A stretch of 64,000 nucleotides of DNA, taken from contig CP148074.1 of the NCBI GenBank assembly GCA_037482215.1, forward strand, positions 4,278,001 through 4,342,000, written 5' to 3'. The first letter of the stretch is position 1. Each line of letters starts with the position of its first letter. The notes beneath the pieces are model-generated. The model saw nothing but the letters and a program-made list of their open reading frames with translations. It did not search any database and was not told the DNA's origin. Below are positions 38,646 through 48,555 of this stretch, in pieces. This DNA comes from Pseudomonas mendocina (GTDB taxonomy: Bacteria; Pseudomonadota; Gammaproteobacteria; Pseudomonadales; Pseudomonadaceae). A program made the position numbers and the translations under genes.

Positions 38646-39296
38646 ATGCCACGCTTTTCTCTGCTGTTTCTTTTCCTGCTTGCCCCTCTGGCATACAGCA
38701 GTGAAGACTCGCAGGACCTGGCCTACAGCCTCGGGGTGAAACTGGGAGAACGACTGCGGCATGAAGTGCCGCAAGTAGAGCTGCAACCACTGCTCGAAGG
38801 CCTTCGTCAGGCTTATCGCGGTGAGCCCCTGCGACTCGAACCAGACCGCATTGAAGCACTGCTGGCCGAGCACGAGGCCAAATTGGCACAAGCACCCGAT
38901 CCACAAGTAGAAAAAGCCAAAGCAGCTGAACGTCGTTTTCTGGCTCTGGAAAAGGCTAAAAGCGGTATCACGGCTCTTCCCAACGGCATCCTGATACAAC
39001 CGCTACGAGCAGGTAACGGTCCGATGCCAAAGGCCAACAGCAAAGTGCGTGTGAACTACAGAGGTTACCTGGCCGACGGCTCGAGTTTTGATCAAACTCA
39101 AACACCACAATGGTTCAGCCTGGACAGTGTGATTGCAGGGTGGCAGCAAGCCCTGATGAAAATGCCTGTTGGCGCTTACTGGCGGATCACTATCCCGTCC
39201 GCTCAGGCATATGGAGAAGAAGGTGCAGGGGATTTGATTGCCCCTTACTCCCCGCTGATATTCGAGCTGGAGCTGCTTGAAATCAGAGACAAGTAA
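38646..39296 (+). CDS. FKBP-type peptidyl-prolyl isomerase
   Basis: A 216-residue exported proline isomerase. It has an N-terminal signal sequence (LLFLFLLAPLAYSSE), a helical dimerisation domain (about 20-110) as in Mip/FkpA, and a C-terminal FKBP domain (about 115-214) with VRVNYRGYLADGSSFDQT, FSLDSVIAGWQQAL and IPSAQAYGEEGAG. It should act in the periplasm on folding outer-membrane or secreted proteins. It lies divergently from algP across 128 bases and is convergent with rsd (10-base gap). Confidence 0.92.
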   Translation: MPRFSLLFLFLLAPLAYSSEDSQDLAYSLGVKLGERLRHEVPQVELQPLLEGLRQAYRGEPLRLEPDRIEALLAEHEAKLAQAPDPQVEKAKAAERRFLALEKAKSGITALPNGILIQPLRAGNGPMPKANSKVRVNYRGYLADGSSFDQTQTPQWFSLDSVIAGWQQALMKMPVGAYWRITIPSAQAYGEEGAGDLIAPYSPLIFELELLEIRDK

Positions 39297-39306
39297 GGGG
39301 CGGGTG

Positions 39307-39780
39307 TCAGGCCTCAGCAGCAGCCTTTTCCTGATGAGCCATATGGAGGACTTCGATCAGGCAGTCCTCAAGCTCGAAACGCTCACGCAACAATTGACCC
39401 AAGCGCTTAAGTTCCTCACTCAAGCTACTGGAATCCCGGCAGTCACCGTTGTCACACAAGTCATTGAAAGCGAGGGAAACCTCAGTAATGGCTTCGATAC
39501 GGGGATAGATCTGTTTGGCCAGCTCAAGGCCACGCTGGTCACCAAAGGCCTTGGCCTCATTGGTCAGTTGCTCGTAAACCCCGAAATGACCGGCAGACAC
39601 ATAGTCAACTAGCACTTCACAAAAACGCTGCAGTTGCTGGTCATTACAGCTGAGTTCGCGCCCGGAACCAATAATGTCCACGTACGCTACAACTAACTCT
39701 TTTCGCTCTTGCAGCCAGCGGTCAATCAGTTGGTTGACCCCGCCCCAGCGCTCCTGAGCATTCCGACATGTCTCGAGCAT
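39307..39780 (-). CDS. rsd: Sigma-70 regulator Rsd (AlgQ)
   Basis: A 157-residue helical protein that binds the housekeeping sigma factor and frees core polymerase for alternative sigmas. In P. aeruginosa it is called AlgQ and affects alginate and siderophore genes. Family marks are [30 protein letters not shown] and the [26 protein letters not shown]-terminus (quoted in parts: [16 protein letters not shown]). It has its own promoter region upstream and is convergent with the FKBP gene. Confidence 0.94.
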   Translation of the reverse strand: MLETCRNAQERWGGVNQLIDRWLQERKELVVAYVDIIGSGRELSCNDQQLQRFCEVLVDYVSAGHFGVYEQLTNEAKAFGDQRGLELAKQIYPRIEAITEVSLAFNDLCDNGDCRDSSSLSEELKRLGQLLRERFELEDCLIEVLHMAHQEKAAAEA

Positions 39781-40191
39781 GGCGCTCTCCTTCCCTTTTG
39801 CTATTGCCCCGACACCTCAAATCACCAGAATGCCCGGGTCACGCTTCTATGCTGTAATTCAGTAAAGCCACCCGGAGATTAGGCTGGCAACAGGGTGGCT
39901 TCAATATGTGCAAATGTAAAATTTCATACAGCCGTTTGGACATTAAGCAGCCATTAGAAATTATTTAACAACCACATAAAAACTAGGCGAATTAATTTAC
40001 AGCGCCCTAGCTCAAGGGTAATAACCGGCAACAGGATGCACCTGTGCATCTGGAAAACTGAACAATACGCGCAAAAAGCACAGATGTTTTTTTGGCACTA
40101 TAGTCAGATAAAACCCGACAGACGGTAGTATTTATACGCCAGATTGTGCGGCAGCACACATGCCAAGCTGCCGCACAATCTTCTGCAGTGG
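39781..40191. other. AT-rich spacer between rsd and hemY
   Basis: About 410 bases without a supported gene. It must hold the rsd promoter. Two inverted repeats stand out: AAGCCACCC / GGGTGGCTT (39865-39902, 20-base loop) and the long hairpin at 40141-40181. In P. aeruginosa this interval contains dsbH, which is not present here. Confidence 0.6.
40141..40181 (-). terminator. Long perfect hairpin after hemY
   Basis: AGATTGTGCGGCAGC / GCTGCCGCACAATCT is a 15-bp perfect stem with an 11-base loop, 10 bases past the hemY stop. There is no T run on the minus strand, so it may stabilise the mRNA end or be a REP-like element rather than a classical terminator. Confidence 0.5.
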
Positions 40192-41442
40192 CTAGCCTAC
40201 TTTGGCAATCAGCGGCAGAGAGAGGCGGGAATCGAGCAGCCTTAAGCCTTCTTGATACAACTCGTTGCTACGCGCAAGTTCACCCTGCTGTGCAAGCAGG
40301 TGGGCCAACTCGGCGCAGGTTTCAGGATGCTGCTGAAAACGCAGGCTCGACTCCAGATAATCGCGCGCTTTGCCCCAAAGCTGAGTTCGCAGACACAAAC
40401 GCCCCAACGTCAGCAGCAAGCCCGCATCATCGGGATGCTCTTTCAACCAGCCCTCAGCGGTTTTCAATTGGCGCGCGGCATCGGCGCCTTGAAGCAGCCC
40501 ATAGAGCCTTGCCAGCGTTGTGTCGTAGCGTTGTTTTATCGCGCTGCGCAACAGCTCCTCGGCCTGAGCATCAGCCCCGGCCAGACGCAGCTGATCCACA
40601 TAGACCGCCACGATCTCTGCGTTCTTATGCAAGGGAGAAGGCATTGCACTCCACACCTCTTGGAGGGCCTTGCGGATTGATTCGTTATCCCCTGCACTGT
40701 GCGCGACGGTTTGTAGCAATCGCCCGCGCCAAGCACTCTGCTCCAATACACCGAGCTCGGCATTGCCAAGAACACTGGCCTTACTCAATTCTGGGAGCAA
40801 ACCGACAAGCCCAGACCAGTCCTCGCGTTGCAGGTAAACCTGCTTAAGCTGACGCAAAACCTGTTGATGATGCGGAAATCGCGTCCGCATGGCGTGCAGA
40901 GTCTCCAAAGCGGAATCCATCTCACCTCGCTCTTGCTGCATCTCGGCATGCTGCAAAGCAATCGCCAGCTCTGCTTGCGGCTGCTGATTCAGCGCTGCCT
41001 CCAGTAACTCATCACTCTCTTCATAGCGGCCAAGGTTATGTGCCGCACGGGCCGCGCCGAGAAAGTAAGCCAATGGTTCATCGCCGGTATCAGCTGCACG
41101 TTTGAGATGGCGCAGAGCCGAAGGGTAATGCCCCTCAACCAATTCGACATAGCCCCTGCGTGCTGCAATACGCGCACGGCGATTGTTATGCAGGCGCGAC
41201 CACGGGTTTACCAGCCCGCCGGACGTAACCAGTATCCGCAAACACAAGCGAACCCCATACACCAGCAAACAGAGCGCCAGCACCAGCAGCAGGAAACTCC
41301 AGAGTGTGGACTCATAGCGGAAACTTTCGAACGCGATGAGTACGTAGCCTTTTTGGCCCGGTACCGGCACACCGAAGATCAACAGGCTGACTACCGCAGC
41401 AATCACCAACAGTAACGGAACAATCCAGAGCAGCTTTTTCAT
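40192..41442 (-). CDS. hemY: HemY family TPR protein of the heme operon
   Basis: A 416-residue inner-membrane protein with two N-terminal helices (LLWIVPLLLVIAAVVSLLIF and SFLLLVLALCLLVYGVRL) followed by helical TPR-like repeats (about 100-400). It is not the protoporphyrinogen oxidase also called HemY in Gram-positives. In E. coli HemY it is thought to help coordinate late heme enzymes, but the biochemical role is unsettled. It overlaps hemX by 4 bases and ends the hemC-hemD-hemX-hemY operon. Confidence 0.93.
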   Translation of the reverse strand: MKKLLWIVPLLLVIAAVVSLLIFGVPVPGQKGYVLIAFESFRYESTLWSFLLLVLALCLLVYGVRLCLRILVTSGGLVNPWSRLHNNRRARIAARRGYVELVEGHYPSALRHLKRAADTGDEPLAYFLGAARAAHNLGRYEESDELLEAALNQQPQAELAIALQHAEMQQERGEMDSALETLHAMRTRFPHHQQVLRQLKQVYLQREDWSGLVGLLPELSKASVLGNAELGVLEQSAWRGRLLQTVAHSAGDNESIRKALQEVWSAMPSPLHKNAEIVAVYVDQLRLAGADAQAEELLRSAIKQRYDTTLARLYGLLQGADAARQLKTAEGWLKEHPDDAGLLLTLGRLCLRTQLWGKARDYLESSLRFQQHPETCAELAHLLAQQGELARSNELYQEGLRLLDSRLSLPLIAKVG

Positions 41443-42620
41443 TCCTGAACCTCCCCTGCGGCAGCGGGTTGCTCAGCCCCCTTGGCAGCTGGGATACCTT
41501 GCTGGGCGCGGGCGGTCAGCTTCGCCTCGATATACGCCTGCACAGCATTTAGGGCTGGGCTCAGATCAGGCGGTGTCACATCAATTGGACGTTGCTCCAG
41601 CTCGACAATCTGCGTGCGCAATGTACGGCTATTGGGGTGATCAGCATCGAAATAGGTATCAAGCGTATCTCGAGCCTGCTCCATGGCCTGACGGTAGACA
41701 CCTGTCTGCCCATGCAAAGCGCCCCACTGAGCCTGTTCAAGCGCAAGGTTCAGCGCCAGACGCACTTGGCCGAGCTCTTGACCGGCCAACATAGGTTTGA
41801 TGTTACGGTCGGCATCGAAGTCCAGACGGAAGTATTCGGAGAGGGTTTCCAATGCCCGCTGCCACCATTGCTGCTCGCCACCGGGCTCCTGCGCCCACTC
41901 ACGCAGTACACCGCCCTCGCCATCAAACACTGGTGCCAGGGCATTCAACTGAGCAGCCTGCTCACGCACCGCACCGATTTGCAGAAAAAGCCCGAGGCGA
42001 TCTGGATTGTGGGTCGAGCGTAACGCAACCAGGCTCTTAGCCAGCTGTTCACGGGCAGCATAGGCAGCCGGATCATCCTGTTCATTGATGATGTCATCTG
42101 CGGCCTTCACCAGCGCCGTGGCACTGGGAATATCCTGCAAGGCGGACAAGCGCAAGCTGGCCAGACGCAACAGGTGCTCGGCCTCAGCGATTCGCCACTC
42201 CTGTCGACTCGCGCCCAACACAGTTTCGAGGCGCTCGTTAAGTAACTGCTGATCACCTTGTAAGCGACTGACCAAACGGCGCTGCGTCTCCAGCTCCTCA
42301 GAAGCTGGCAATTGATCCAACCGCTGCTGTAACGCCTCACCACGCTTCTGCTCGGCCAAAAGCCCCTGAGTCAGCCCAGCGAATTGCGCTTGCACGGTAT
42401 CCAGTTGGCTCGCTTGCGTCTGCTCAGCTGTTTTCTTCTCATACAACTGCCAGGCACTCCAGCCTCCAGCGGCCGCACCACCCAGTGCGATTAGCAACGC
42501 CAGGGCTGCCAACCCTTTACCGCTGCCTGTTTGTTTTGCAGCAACCGGCTCAGGGATGACCGGCTGCTCAATGACGGGTAGTTCCGGGGACTGATCTTTC
42601 GGGGTGCTTGCTTCGCTCAC
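41439..42620 (-). CDS. hemX: HemX family membrane protein
   Basis: About 393 residues. A short cytosolic Pro/Glu-rich N-terminus, one transmembrane helix (GLAALALLIALGGAAAGGWSAW) and a long periplasmic coiled-coil and helical domain. It is annotated as uroporphyrinogen methyltransferase HemX, but lacks the methyltransferase fold; that name is historical. I set the start at the GTG at 42620 because AAGGA lies 7 bases upstream, giving MSEASTPKD. The frame is open to 42764 inside hemD, unlikely to be used. Part of the hem operon, 16 bases after hemD. Confidence 0.9.
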   Translation of the reverse strand: MSEASTPKDQSPELPVIEQPVIPEPVAAKQTGSGKGLAALALLIALGGAAAGGWSAWQLYEKKTAEQTQASQLDTVQAQFAGLTQGLLAEQKRGEALQQRLDQLPASEELETQRRLVSRLQGDQQLLNERLETVLGASRQEWRIAEAEHLLRLASLRLSALQDIPSATALVKAADDIINEQDDPAAYAAREQLAKSLVALRSTHNPDRLGLFLQIGAVREQAAQLNALAPVFDGEGGVLREWAQEPGGEQQWWQRALETLSEYFRLDFDADRNIKPMLAGQELGQVRLALNLALEQAQWGALHGQTGVYRQAMEQARDTLDTYFDADHPNSRTLRTQIVELEQRPIDVTPPDLSPALNAVQAYIEAKLTARAQQGIPAAKGAEQPAAAGEVQE

Positions 42621-42636
42621 GAGTTCATCCTTTACA

Positions 42637-43410
42637 TCAGAGATCGGCGACAGGCTGATTGTGCAGCGCTGCCAGCAACGCCGCGGCGCTGGCGCCACGA
42701 CAATCCACAACGGTTTGAGCGCCAGCTGCCTTTGCCAGTTCAGCAACTCGCGGGCTCGGTACAAACAAGGTTAGACGAGACAGCTCAGGCCATGCATCCC
42801 CCGCTAACTCGCGTAAATGCTCAAAGCCCTGGCCACTGCTGACGACCAGCCCATTGAGCGACTCTTCAGCGACGCGCCGGGCCAGCTCACCAGCTGGATA
42901 CACAGGCATAACCCGACGATACAACGGCAGGTAATCCACCTGCACGCCCTGACTGCCCAGTCGCTGAGCCAGCAGCTCGCGACCGGTATCACCCCGCATA
43001 ATCAGCACCCGTGGCGAAACCTGTCCAGCCAACGCCTGCTGTAACTGCGGCATGGCCAGTAAGGCCTCGCTGTCATCGCCGTGCGCGGGGAAATACACAG
43101 CCAGCCCCTGAGCAGTAAGAATCTTGGCGGTAGCGGCCCCCACCGTAAACCACCGGGGCCCGGCTGGGTTTTGCGCAAGACAGCGCTGCATCAATCGAAT
43201 GCCCAGTGTTGCCGCTGGCTTACTGACCACAATCACTGCTGCGTAACGATCCAACCCAGCCATGCACTGCCGTTGCTGCTCGGTTTCAGCCAACGGCTCA
43301 ATCGCCAGCAACGGCAGGCTGCAGCTGTAAACACCCTGCGCCACCAGCGTCAACGCCAGTTCAGCTGAATCCTGAGTTGGCCGGGTCAGCAGCAAACGCC
43401 AGCGTCTCAC
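42637..43410 (-). CDS. hemD: Uroporphyrinogen-III synthase HemD
   Basis: A 257-residue cytosolic enzyme that cyclises hydroxymethylbilane with inversion of ring D. The fold of two alternating domains is recognisable: [16 protein letters not shown] at the start, [14 protein letters not shown], then [21 protein letters not shown] and [14 protein letters not shown]. Family sequence identity is low in general, but position directly after hemC (4-base overlap) is decisive. Confidence 0.94.
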   Translation of the reverse strand: MRRWRLLLTRPTQDSAELALTLVAQGVYSCSLPLLAIEPLAETEQQRQCMAGLDRYAAVIVVSKPAATLGIRLMQRCLAQNPAGPRWFTVGAATAKILTAQGLAVYFPAHGDDSEALLAMPQLQQALAGQVSPRVLIMRGDTGRELLAQRLGSQGVQVDYLPLYRRVMPVYPAGELARRVAEESLNGLVVSSGQGFEHLRELAGDAWPELSRLTLFVPSPRVAELAKAAGAQTVVDCRGASAAALLAALHNQPVADL

Positions 43411-44345
43411 TCGCGCGATGCCTCACCGTAGACGGCGTGCAGAATCTCGCCTGCACCTTGAGCCAGTAGCGCTTCGGCTACGCTGATGCCCAGCTGCTCA
43501 GCATCAGCGGCTGCGGCATGTTGCTCAGCACGTAATAACTGTGTGCCATCTGGCTGGCCGACCAAACCGCGCAGCCACAGCTGCTCGTTCTCCAGCACGG
43601 CATAGCAAGCGATCGGCACTTGGCAGCCACCATTGAGGTGCTTATTGAGTGCACGCTCAGCAGTCACGCGCAATGCTGTCTCACGATGATGCAACGGCGC
43701 CAGCAACGCATGGATCTCGGCATCGGCGGTGCGGCACTCGATGCCAACAGCACCCTGGCCACCGGCAGGCAGGCTGTCTTCAACGCTAATTGAGGAGCGA
43801 ATCCGTGATTCAAAGCCCAAGCGGATCAGGCCAGCGGCCGCCAGGATGATGGCGTCGTACTCGCCTGCATCCAGTTTGGCCAGACGGGTATTCACGTTAC
43901 CGCGAAGGAAATGGATAGTCAGATCGGGGCGGCGCGCCAGCAACTGAGCCTGGCGGCGCAGACTGGAAGTACCGACAATGCTGCCAGCAGGCAATGCATC
44001 CAGACTGTCATAGGTATTAGACACAAATGCATCGCGCGGATCTTCACGCTCACAGATGCAATACAAGCCCAGGCCTTCAGGGAAATCCATGGGCACATCC
44101 TTCATCGAATGCACCGCGATGTCGGCTTCATTCTCAAGCAGCGCAGTTTCCAGCTCTTTAACGAAAAGACCTTTGCCGCCGATTTTCGCCAACGGCGCAT
44201 CCAGCAACTTATCGCCACGGCTGACCATGGGAACCAGAGTAACCGTCAGACCAGGATGAGCCTGTTCCAGACGCGCTTTGACGTGTTCGGCCTGCCAGAG
44301 GGCAAGAGCACTTTTGCGGGTAGCAATGCGGATTTCACGAGACAT
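43407..44345 (-). CDS. hemC: Porphobilinogen deaminase HemC
   Basis: A 312-residue enzyme that joins four porphobilinogens into hydroxymethylbilane. The dipyrromethane cofactor Cys is in NGGCQVPIA (about 241). The catalytic Asp region is [14 protein letters not shown], with arginines in [19 protein letters not shown] choose ATG 44345 ([16 protein letters not shown]). Another ATG two codons upstream at 44351 is possible. It is the first gene of the hem operon and separated by 130 bases from algR, which runs in the same direction. Confidence 0.96.
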   Translation of the reverse strand: MSREIRIATRKSALALWQAEHVKARLEQAHPGLTVTLVPMVSRGDKLLDAPLAKIGGKGLFVKELETALLENEADIAVHSMKDVPMDFPEGLGLYCICEREDPRDAFVSNTYDSLDALPAGSIVGTSSLRRQAQLLARRPDLTIHFLRGNVNTRLAKLDAGEYDAIILAAAGLIRLGFESRIRSSISVEDSLPAGGQGAVGIECRTADAEIHALLAPLHHRETALRVTAERALNKHLNGGCQVPIACYAVLENEQLWLRGLVGQPDGTQLLRAEQHAAAADAEQLGISVAEALLAQGAGEILHAVYGEASRE

Positions 44346-44475
44346 GGGCAATTCCAGAAGACAAACTGCCTATGATGATAACAGGCTAACCGCGTTCAAG
44401 CCTGCCCAGACGCCAATCCCGCTCCCGACCGAATGGCCGGGAACGTGAGGCGTCACATGCGGGTGATACAGAGCC

Positions 44476-45219
44476 TTACAGGGTCTGCATCAGTTTACGT
44501 ACCCCTGCCACATGGCGGCGACTGACGATCAAGGCCTCGTCGTTCATGCCTTTGAGGTACAACTGGAAGTGACCGAGCGGGGTTCGCTGCAAACGCTCAA
44601 TCCGCTCCCGTGCCACCAGCGCGTTACGGTGGATGCGCACAAAGCGCTCACCAAACTCGTCCTCAAGGGCCTTGAGCGGCTCATCCAACAGCACCTCACC
44701 GCCGGTATGGCGCAGGGTGACGTACTTGTGGTCGGCAATGAAATAGATCACCTGCTCCAGCGGAATCAGTTCAATGCCTTTGCGAGTACGAGCACTGATA
44801 TGGCTGCGCGGCACACCGCCGCTTGCAGCTGGGCGCGTTAACGCTGCCAGTTGCACTCGATTGGGTCGTTCAGCTTTTTTTAACGCCTCGGCAAGGCTTT
44901 CTGGACGCACTGGCTTGACCAGATAACCCACCGCGCTCACTTGGAAAGCCTCCACAGCGAACTCGTCGTAGGCCGTACAGAAAATAACCGCCGGAGGCGC
45001 TTCACGCTCACACAACTTCGCCGCAACCTGCAGGCCGTCCAGGCCAGGCATGCGGATATCCAAAAGCACTACATCCGGCTTCAAGCTGTCGATCAGGCTC
45101 AAGGCCTCTTCGCCATTGCTTGCAGCGGGCTCCAGCACGCGATAACCACTGAGCTCGCCGACCATGCGGCTCAATCGCTCACGCGCTAACGGTTCATCAT
45201 CGACAATCAGGACATTCAT
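44476..45219 (-). CDS. algR: Response regulator AlgR
   Basis: A 247-residue LytTR-type regulator. The receiver domain (about 1-125) has the acidic pocket DDEP, the phosphoacceptor Asp in LLDIRMPGLDG (about 54) and the conserved Lys in YLVKPVRP. The DNA-binding LytTR domain (about 140-245) includes HISARTRKGIELIPLEQVIYF and GERFVRIHRNALVARERIE. In P. aeruginosa AlgR controls alginate, twitching and virulence genes. The ATG at 45219 gives the standard N-terminus MNVLIVDDEP and overlaps the algZ stop by 4 bases, so the pair is translationally coupled. Confidence 0.97.
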   Translation of the reverse strand: MNVLIVDDEPLARERLSRMVGELSGYRVLEPAASNGEEALSLIDSLKPDVVLLDIRMPGLDGLQVAAKLCEREAPPAVIFCTAYDEFAVEAFQVSAVGYLVKPVRPESLAEALKKAERPNRVQLAALTRPAASGGVPRSHISARTRKGIELIPLEQVIYFIADHKYVTLRHTGGEVLLDEPLKALEDEFGERFVRIHRNALVARERIERLQRTPLGHFQLYLKGMNDEALIVSRRHVAGVRKLMQTL

Positions 45220-46307
45220 AGTGCACGGGCTTCCTGCTTTGTTCTTGCACAAGGATAGCGTAGACAAGTGAAATGGCGACCTTCACGGCGCTCTACGCTA
45301 AGACTGGCCTTTGTTCCAAAAAGTGCCACCAATCGCGCCTCAATATTTTTCAACGCTTGCCGAGTTCCCCTGGAAGGTTGCACTTCCTTCTCATGTTCAT
45401 AAGGGCTGCTAACGCACAGACGCAGCTCCCCATCTAGGTATCGGCCTTCCACCTTGACTAATCCACCCTCAACCCGCGGCTGGATGCCATAGACAACTGC
45501 ATTCTCCAACAGGGGCTGCAATGTCAATTGTGGTATGGGTAAATCTTCTGGAACTTCACCGATCTCCCACTGCAACTGTAGACGTTCTCCGAGACGATAG
45601 CGCTCAATCGATAAATAACGGTGAGCCAGTTCAACTTCCTCACGCCATGACACCAAGCTGCCCGGCTTGGCCAAACTGGCCCGAAACAGGTCAGAAAGGT
45701 CCAGTACAGCCTGTTCGGCTTTGTGCGGATCGACCACAACCAGACTGGCAATACTGTTCAGGCTATTAAACAGAAAATGGGGCCGAATTCGCGCCTGCAA
45801 CGCCTCTATACGGGAATTCAGTTCAGCCTGCTTCTGCTTGCGCCACTGGCTTTGCAAATAGAAATAGCGCAATAACAGTGCCGACATGATCAGACTGATC
45901 AGGCCGTGACGCAGGTACAGATTCACTTCCCCAGGATGAGGCAGCGGCCCACCCAGCTCAAAATAGTCGGCGACCGCCGTACAGCCCAGACATAGCACAA
46001 CCACAATGGCACAACACAAGCCGCCAGCCAGAGGCGCAGGCAACTGCGCCAACAATGGGCGTAACCGGCATAACGTGGCAGCCGATAGCAACATATTCCA
46101 CTGAACGAAGAGCGACGTCAGCGCCAGTTTTACCCAATCAAAGCCGGGACGCATCGGCTCCGACAGCACCAGCACCAACACCAGCAGCTCCGCCAATAAC
46201 AGCATGCTCAACAGTGCTTCTGGCTCACACAGCTCAGGCACGAAGAAATCATCATCAACAGCAGGCTTTTTATTGGTTTTAAGTCTGAATGCTGACCTTG
46301 CCATCAC
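45216..46307 (-). CDS. algZ: Sensor histidine kinase AlgZ (FimS)
   Basis: A 363-residue inner-membrane kinase of the LytS/YehU type. Four to five helices occupy residues 30-155. The H-box RPHFLFNSLNSIASLVVVD (His about 187) and the N-box region TLQPLLENAVVYGIQP are clear. As in P. aeruginosa AlgZ, the usual G-boxes of the ATP site are weak or altered: after the N-box, only a degenerate stretch (SPYEHEKEVQPSRGTRQALK) appears. It pairs with AlgR in the same transcript. Divergent from argH across a 282-base region. Confidence 0.95.
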   Translation of the reverse strand: MMARSAFRLKTNKKPAVDDDFFVPELCEPEALLSMLLLAELLVLVLVLSEPMRPGFDWVKLALTSLFVQWNMLLSAATLCRLRPLLAQLPAPLAGGLCCAIVVVLCLGCTAVADYFELGGPLPHPGEVNLYLRHGLISLIMSALLLRYFYLQSQWRKQKQAELNSRIEALQARIRPHFLFNSLNSIASLVVVDPHKAEQAVLDLSDLFRASLAKPGSLVSWREEVELAHRYLSIERYRLGERLQLQWEIGEVPEDLPIPQLTLQPLLENAVVYGIQPRVEGGLVKVEGRYLDGELRLCVSSPYEHEKEVQPSRGTRQALKNIEARLVALFGTKASLSVERREGRHFTCLRYPCARTKQEARAL

Positions 46308-46589
46308 GCCCCCACGCGCCGAACCCGCTAACGACAGTTAAGCAAGCCATATTAAAGAAGAGCTGGGGCTTTGCCTTCTTTAAACTGTGAAACAGGTACA
46401 GTTATGCATTCAATGCGTCATTCGAGGCCAATTTCAGCCAACTAAGGGCACCTCTAAGTACACATATCCCAGCACACGCTCAACTGCTGGGCTAATTTGT
46501 GGGCCAGCCTGTTATTATCGGCATACATTTTTGTTTGCCGGTCGCACAAAGCGGCCAGCCCGATTTAGCGCACCAGCCGAGCGAAACCC
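46308..46589. other. Divergent promoter region algZ / argH
   Basis: No gene. In P. aeruginosa, algZ transcription needs Vfr binding upstream. Here TGTGAAACAGG at 46386-46396 resembles the better half of a Vfr site, about 80 bases before the algZ start codon; the other half is poor. Confidence 0.35.
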
Positions 46590-47984
46590 ATGAGCACTGA
46601 AAAAACCAACCAATCCTGGGGCGGACGCTTCAGCGAACCTGTCGACGCCTTCGTTGCCCGTTTCACCGCTTCTGTCGAGTTCGACAAGCGCCTGTACCGC
46701 CACGACATCATGGGCTCCATCGCCCACGCCACCATGTTGGCCAAGGTCGGTGTGCTCAACGACAGCGAGCGCGACACCATCATTGATGGCCTGAAGACCA
46801 TCCAGAGCGAAATCGAAGCCGGTCAGTTCGACTGGCGCGTCGATCTGGAAGACGTGCACATGAACATCGAAGCACGCCTGACCGACCGCATCGGTATCAC
46901 CGGCAAGAAGCTGCACACCGGCCGTTCCCGTAACGACCAAGTGGCTACCGACATCCGCCTGTGGCTGCGTGACGAAATCGACCTCATCCTGGCCGAGATC
47001 ACCCGCCTGCAACAGGGCCTGCTGGACCTGGCGGAGCGCGAAGCCGACACCATCATGCCGGGCTTCACGCACCTGCAAACCGCTCAGCCGGTCACCTTTG
47101 GCCACCACTTGCTGGCTTGGTTCGAAATGCTCAGCCGCGACTATGAGCGTTTGGTGGACTGCCGCAAGCGCACCAACCGCATGCCGTTAGGCTCGGCGGC
47201 ACTGGCTGGCACGACCTACCCTATCCAGCGTGAAATCACCGCTGAGCTGCTGGGCTTCGATCAAGTCGGCGGTAACTCCCTGGACGGCGTCTCCGACCGC
47301 GATTTCGCCATCGAATTCTGTGCCGCCGCGTCGCTGGCAATGATGCACCTGTCGCGCTTCTCCGAAGAACTGGTGCTGTGGACCAGCGCCCAGTTCCAAT
47401 TCATCGACCTGCCGGATCGTTTCTGCACCGGCTCTTCGATCATGCCGCAGAAGAAAAACCCGGATGTCCCGGAACTGGTACGTGGCAAAACCGGACGCGT
47501 ATTTGGCGCCCTGACTGGCCTGCTGACCCTGATGAAAGGCCAACCACTGGCTTACAACAAGGACAACCAGGAAGACAAAGAGCCCCTGTTCGACGCCGCC
47601 GACACCCTGCGCGACAGCCTGCGCGCCTTCGCCGACATGGTTCCGGCGATCAAGCCGAAGCACGCCATCATGCGTGAAGCGGCCCTGCGCGGTTTCTCCA
47701 CGGCGACCGACCTGGCGGACTACCTGGTACGCAAAGGCCTGCCATTCCGCGACTGCCACGAAATCGTTGGCCATGCGGTGAAATATGGCGTCGACACCGG
47801 CAAAGACCTGGCCGAAATGAGCCTGGAAGAGCTACGCCAGTTCAGCGACCAGATCGAGCAGGACGTATTTGCTTTCCTGACCCTTGAGGGCTCAGTCAAC
47901 GCCCGCGACCATATTGGCGGCACGGCACCGAATCAGGTGCGTAAAGCTGTCGTGCGTGGCCGCGAACTGCTGTCCAGCCGCTAA
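46590..47984 (+). CDS. argH: Argininosuccinate lyase ArgH
   Basis: A 464-residue enzyme that splits argininosuccinate into arginine and fumarate in the last step of arginine synthesis. The superfamily signature [19 protein letters not shown] (about 281-299) is intact, as are the N-terminal [12 protein letters not shown] and the [17 protein letters not shown] and [15 protein letters not shown] segments, which carry substrate and catalytic residues. It lies divergent to algZ, as in all pseudomonads. Confidence 0.98.
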   Translation: MSTEKTNQSWGGRFSEPVDAFVARFTASVEFDKRLYRHDIMGSIAHATMLAKVGVLNDSERDTIIDGLKTIQSEIEAGQFDWRVDLEDVHMNIEARLTDRIGITGKKLHTGRSRNDQVATDIRLWLRDEIDLILAEITRLQQGLLDLAEREADTIMPGFTHLQTAQPVTFGHHLLAWFEMLSRDYERLVDCRKRTNRMPLGSAALAGTTYPIQREITAELLGFDQVGGNSLDGVSDRDFAIEFCAAASLAMMHLSRFSEELVLWTSAQFQFIDLPDRFCTGSSIMPQKKNPDVPELVRGKTGRVFGALTGLLTLMKGQPLAYNKDNQEDKEPLFDAADTLRDSLRAFADMVPAIKPKHAIMREAALRGFSTATDLADYLVRKGLPFRDCHEIVGHAVKYGVDTGKDLAEMSLEELRQFSDQIEQDVFAFLTLEGSVNARDHIGGTAPNQVRKAVVRGRELLSSR

Positions 47985-47985
47985 G

Positions 47986-48555
47986 GTGCTAGGCGATGCG
48001 CTAGGACGGCGCATTTCTGTGGTCGGTTGCTCAGGATCGGGCAAGACCACATTGGCCCGCCACTTGGCGAGGGAGCTGGGCTGTCCACATATCGAATTGG
48101 ATGCGCTCTACCACCAAGCCAATTGGCAGCCACTGCAGGAAGATGAATTTCTAAAACAGGTGAGCAAAATGCTGCAGCCTGAACACTGGGTTGTTGAGGG
48201 AAACTACAGCGCAGTGCGTCAGCAGATTCTGCAACACTCAGACATGGTCATCTGGCTGGACTTTCCGCGTGCAACAGTCATGCGCCAAGTCATCTTGCGC
48301 ACCCTAAAGCGCCTGCTGACCCGCGCAGAACTGTGGAACGGTAATCGCGAGCGCTGGGCTAATCTATTCAGGCTCGACCCACGGCGATCTATTCTCGCTT
48401 GGACGTGGACTCGGCACCCGGTGTATCGCTCGCGCTACAGCGCAGAAATGAAAGCAGCCCCACCCTCACAACGCTACATACGCCTCGGCTCTCATGCCGA
48501 AACGGAACAGTTTTTGAACAGTTTGTCAGTTCAAGTACCGGTTAGGAGAACCTAA
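47986..48555 (+). CDS. P-loop kinase-like protein (adenylate kinase/FlaR type)
   Basis: About 189 residues. A Walker A motif (GCSGSGKTTLARHLARELG) is at the N-terminus, HIELDALYHQANWQP follows, then WVVEGNYSAVR, IWLDFPRATVMRQVILR and a C-terminal Arg-rich part. This matches small nucleotide-kinase-like P-loop proteins often called AAA or topology modulation proteins; the substrate is unknown. The start is taken as the GTG at 47986, two bases after the argH stop. The frame is open into argH to 47884 but no earlier start looks family-like. The stop overlaps the next ATG by one base. Confidence 0.8.
   Translation: MLGDALGRRISVVGCSGSGKTTLARHLARELGCPHIELDALYHQANWQPLQEDEFLKQVSKMLQPEHWVVEGNYSAVRQQILQHSDMVIWLDFPRATVMRQVILRTLKRLLTRAELWNGNRERWANLFRLDPRRSILAWTWTRHPVYRSRYSAEMKAAPPSQRYIRLGSHAETEQFLNSLSVQVPVRRT

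Noticed and set aside
42621..42764. Extended start of hemX inside hemD
   Set aside because: The GTG at 42620 has a good ribosome site and yields a normal cytosolic N-terminus; the longer version adds hemD-overlapping out-of-family sequence.
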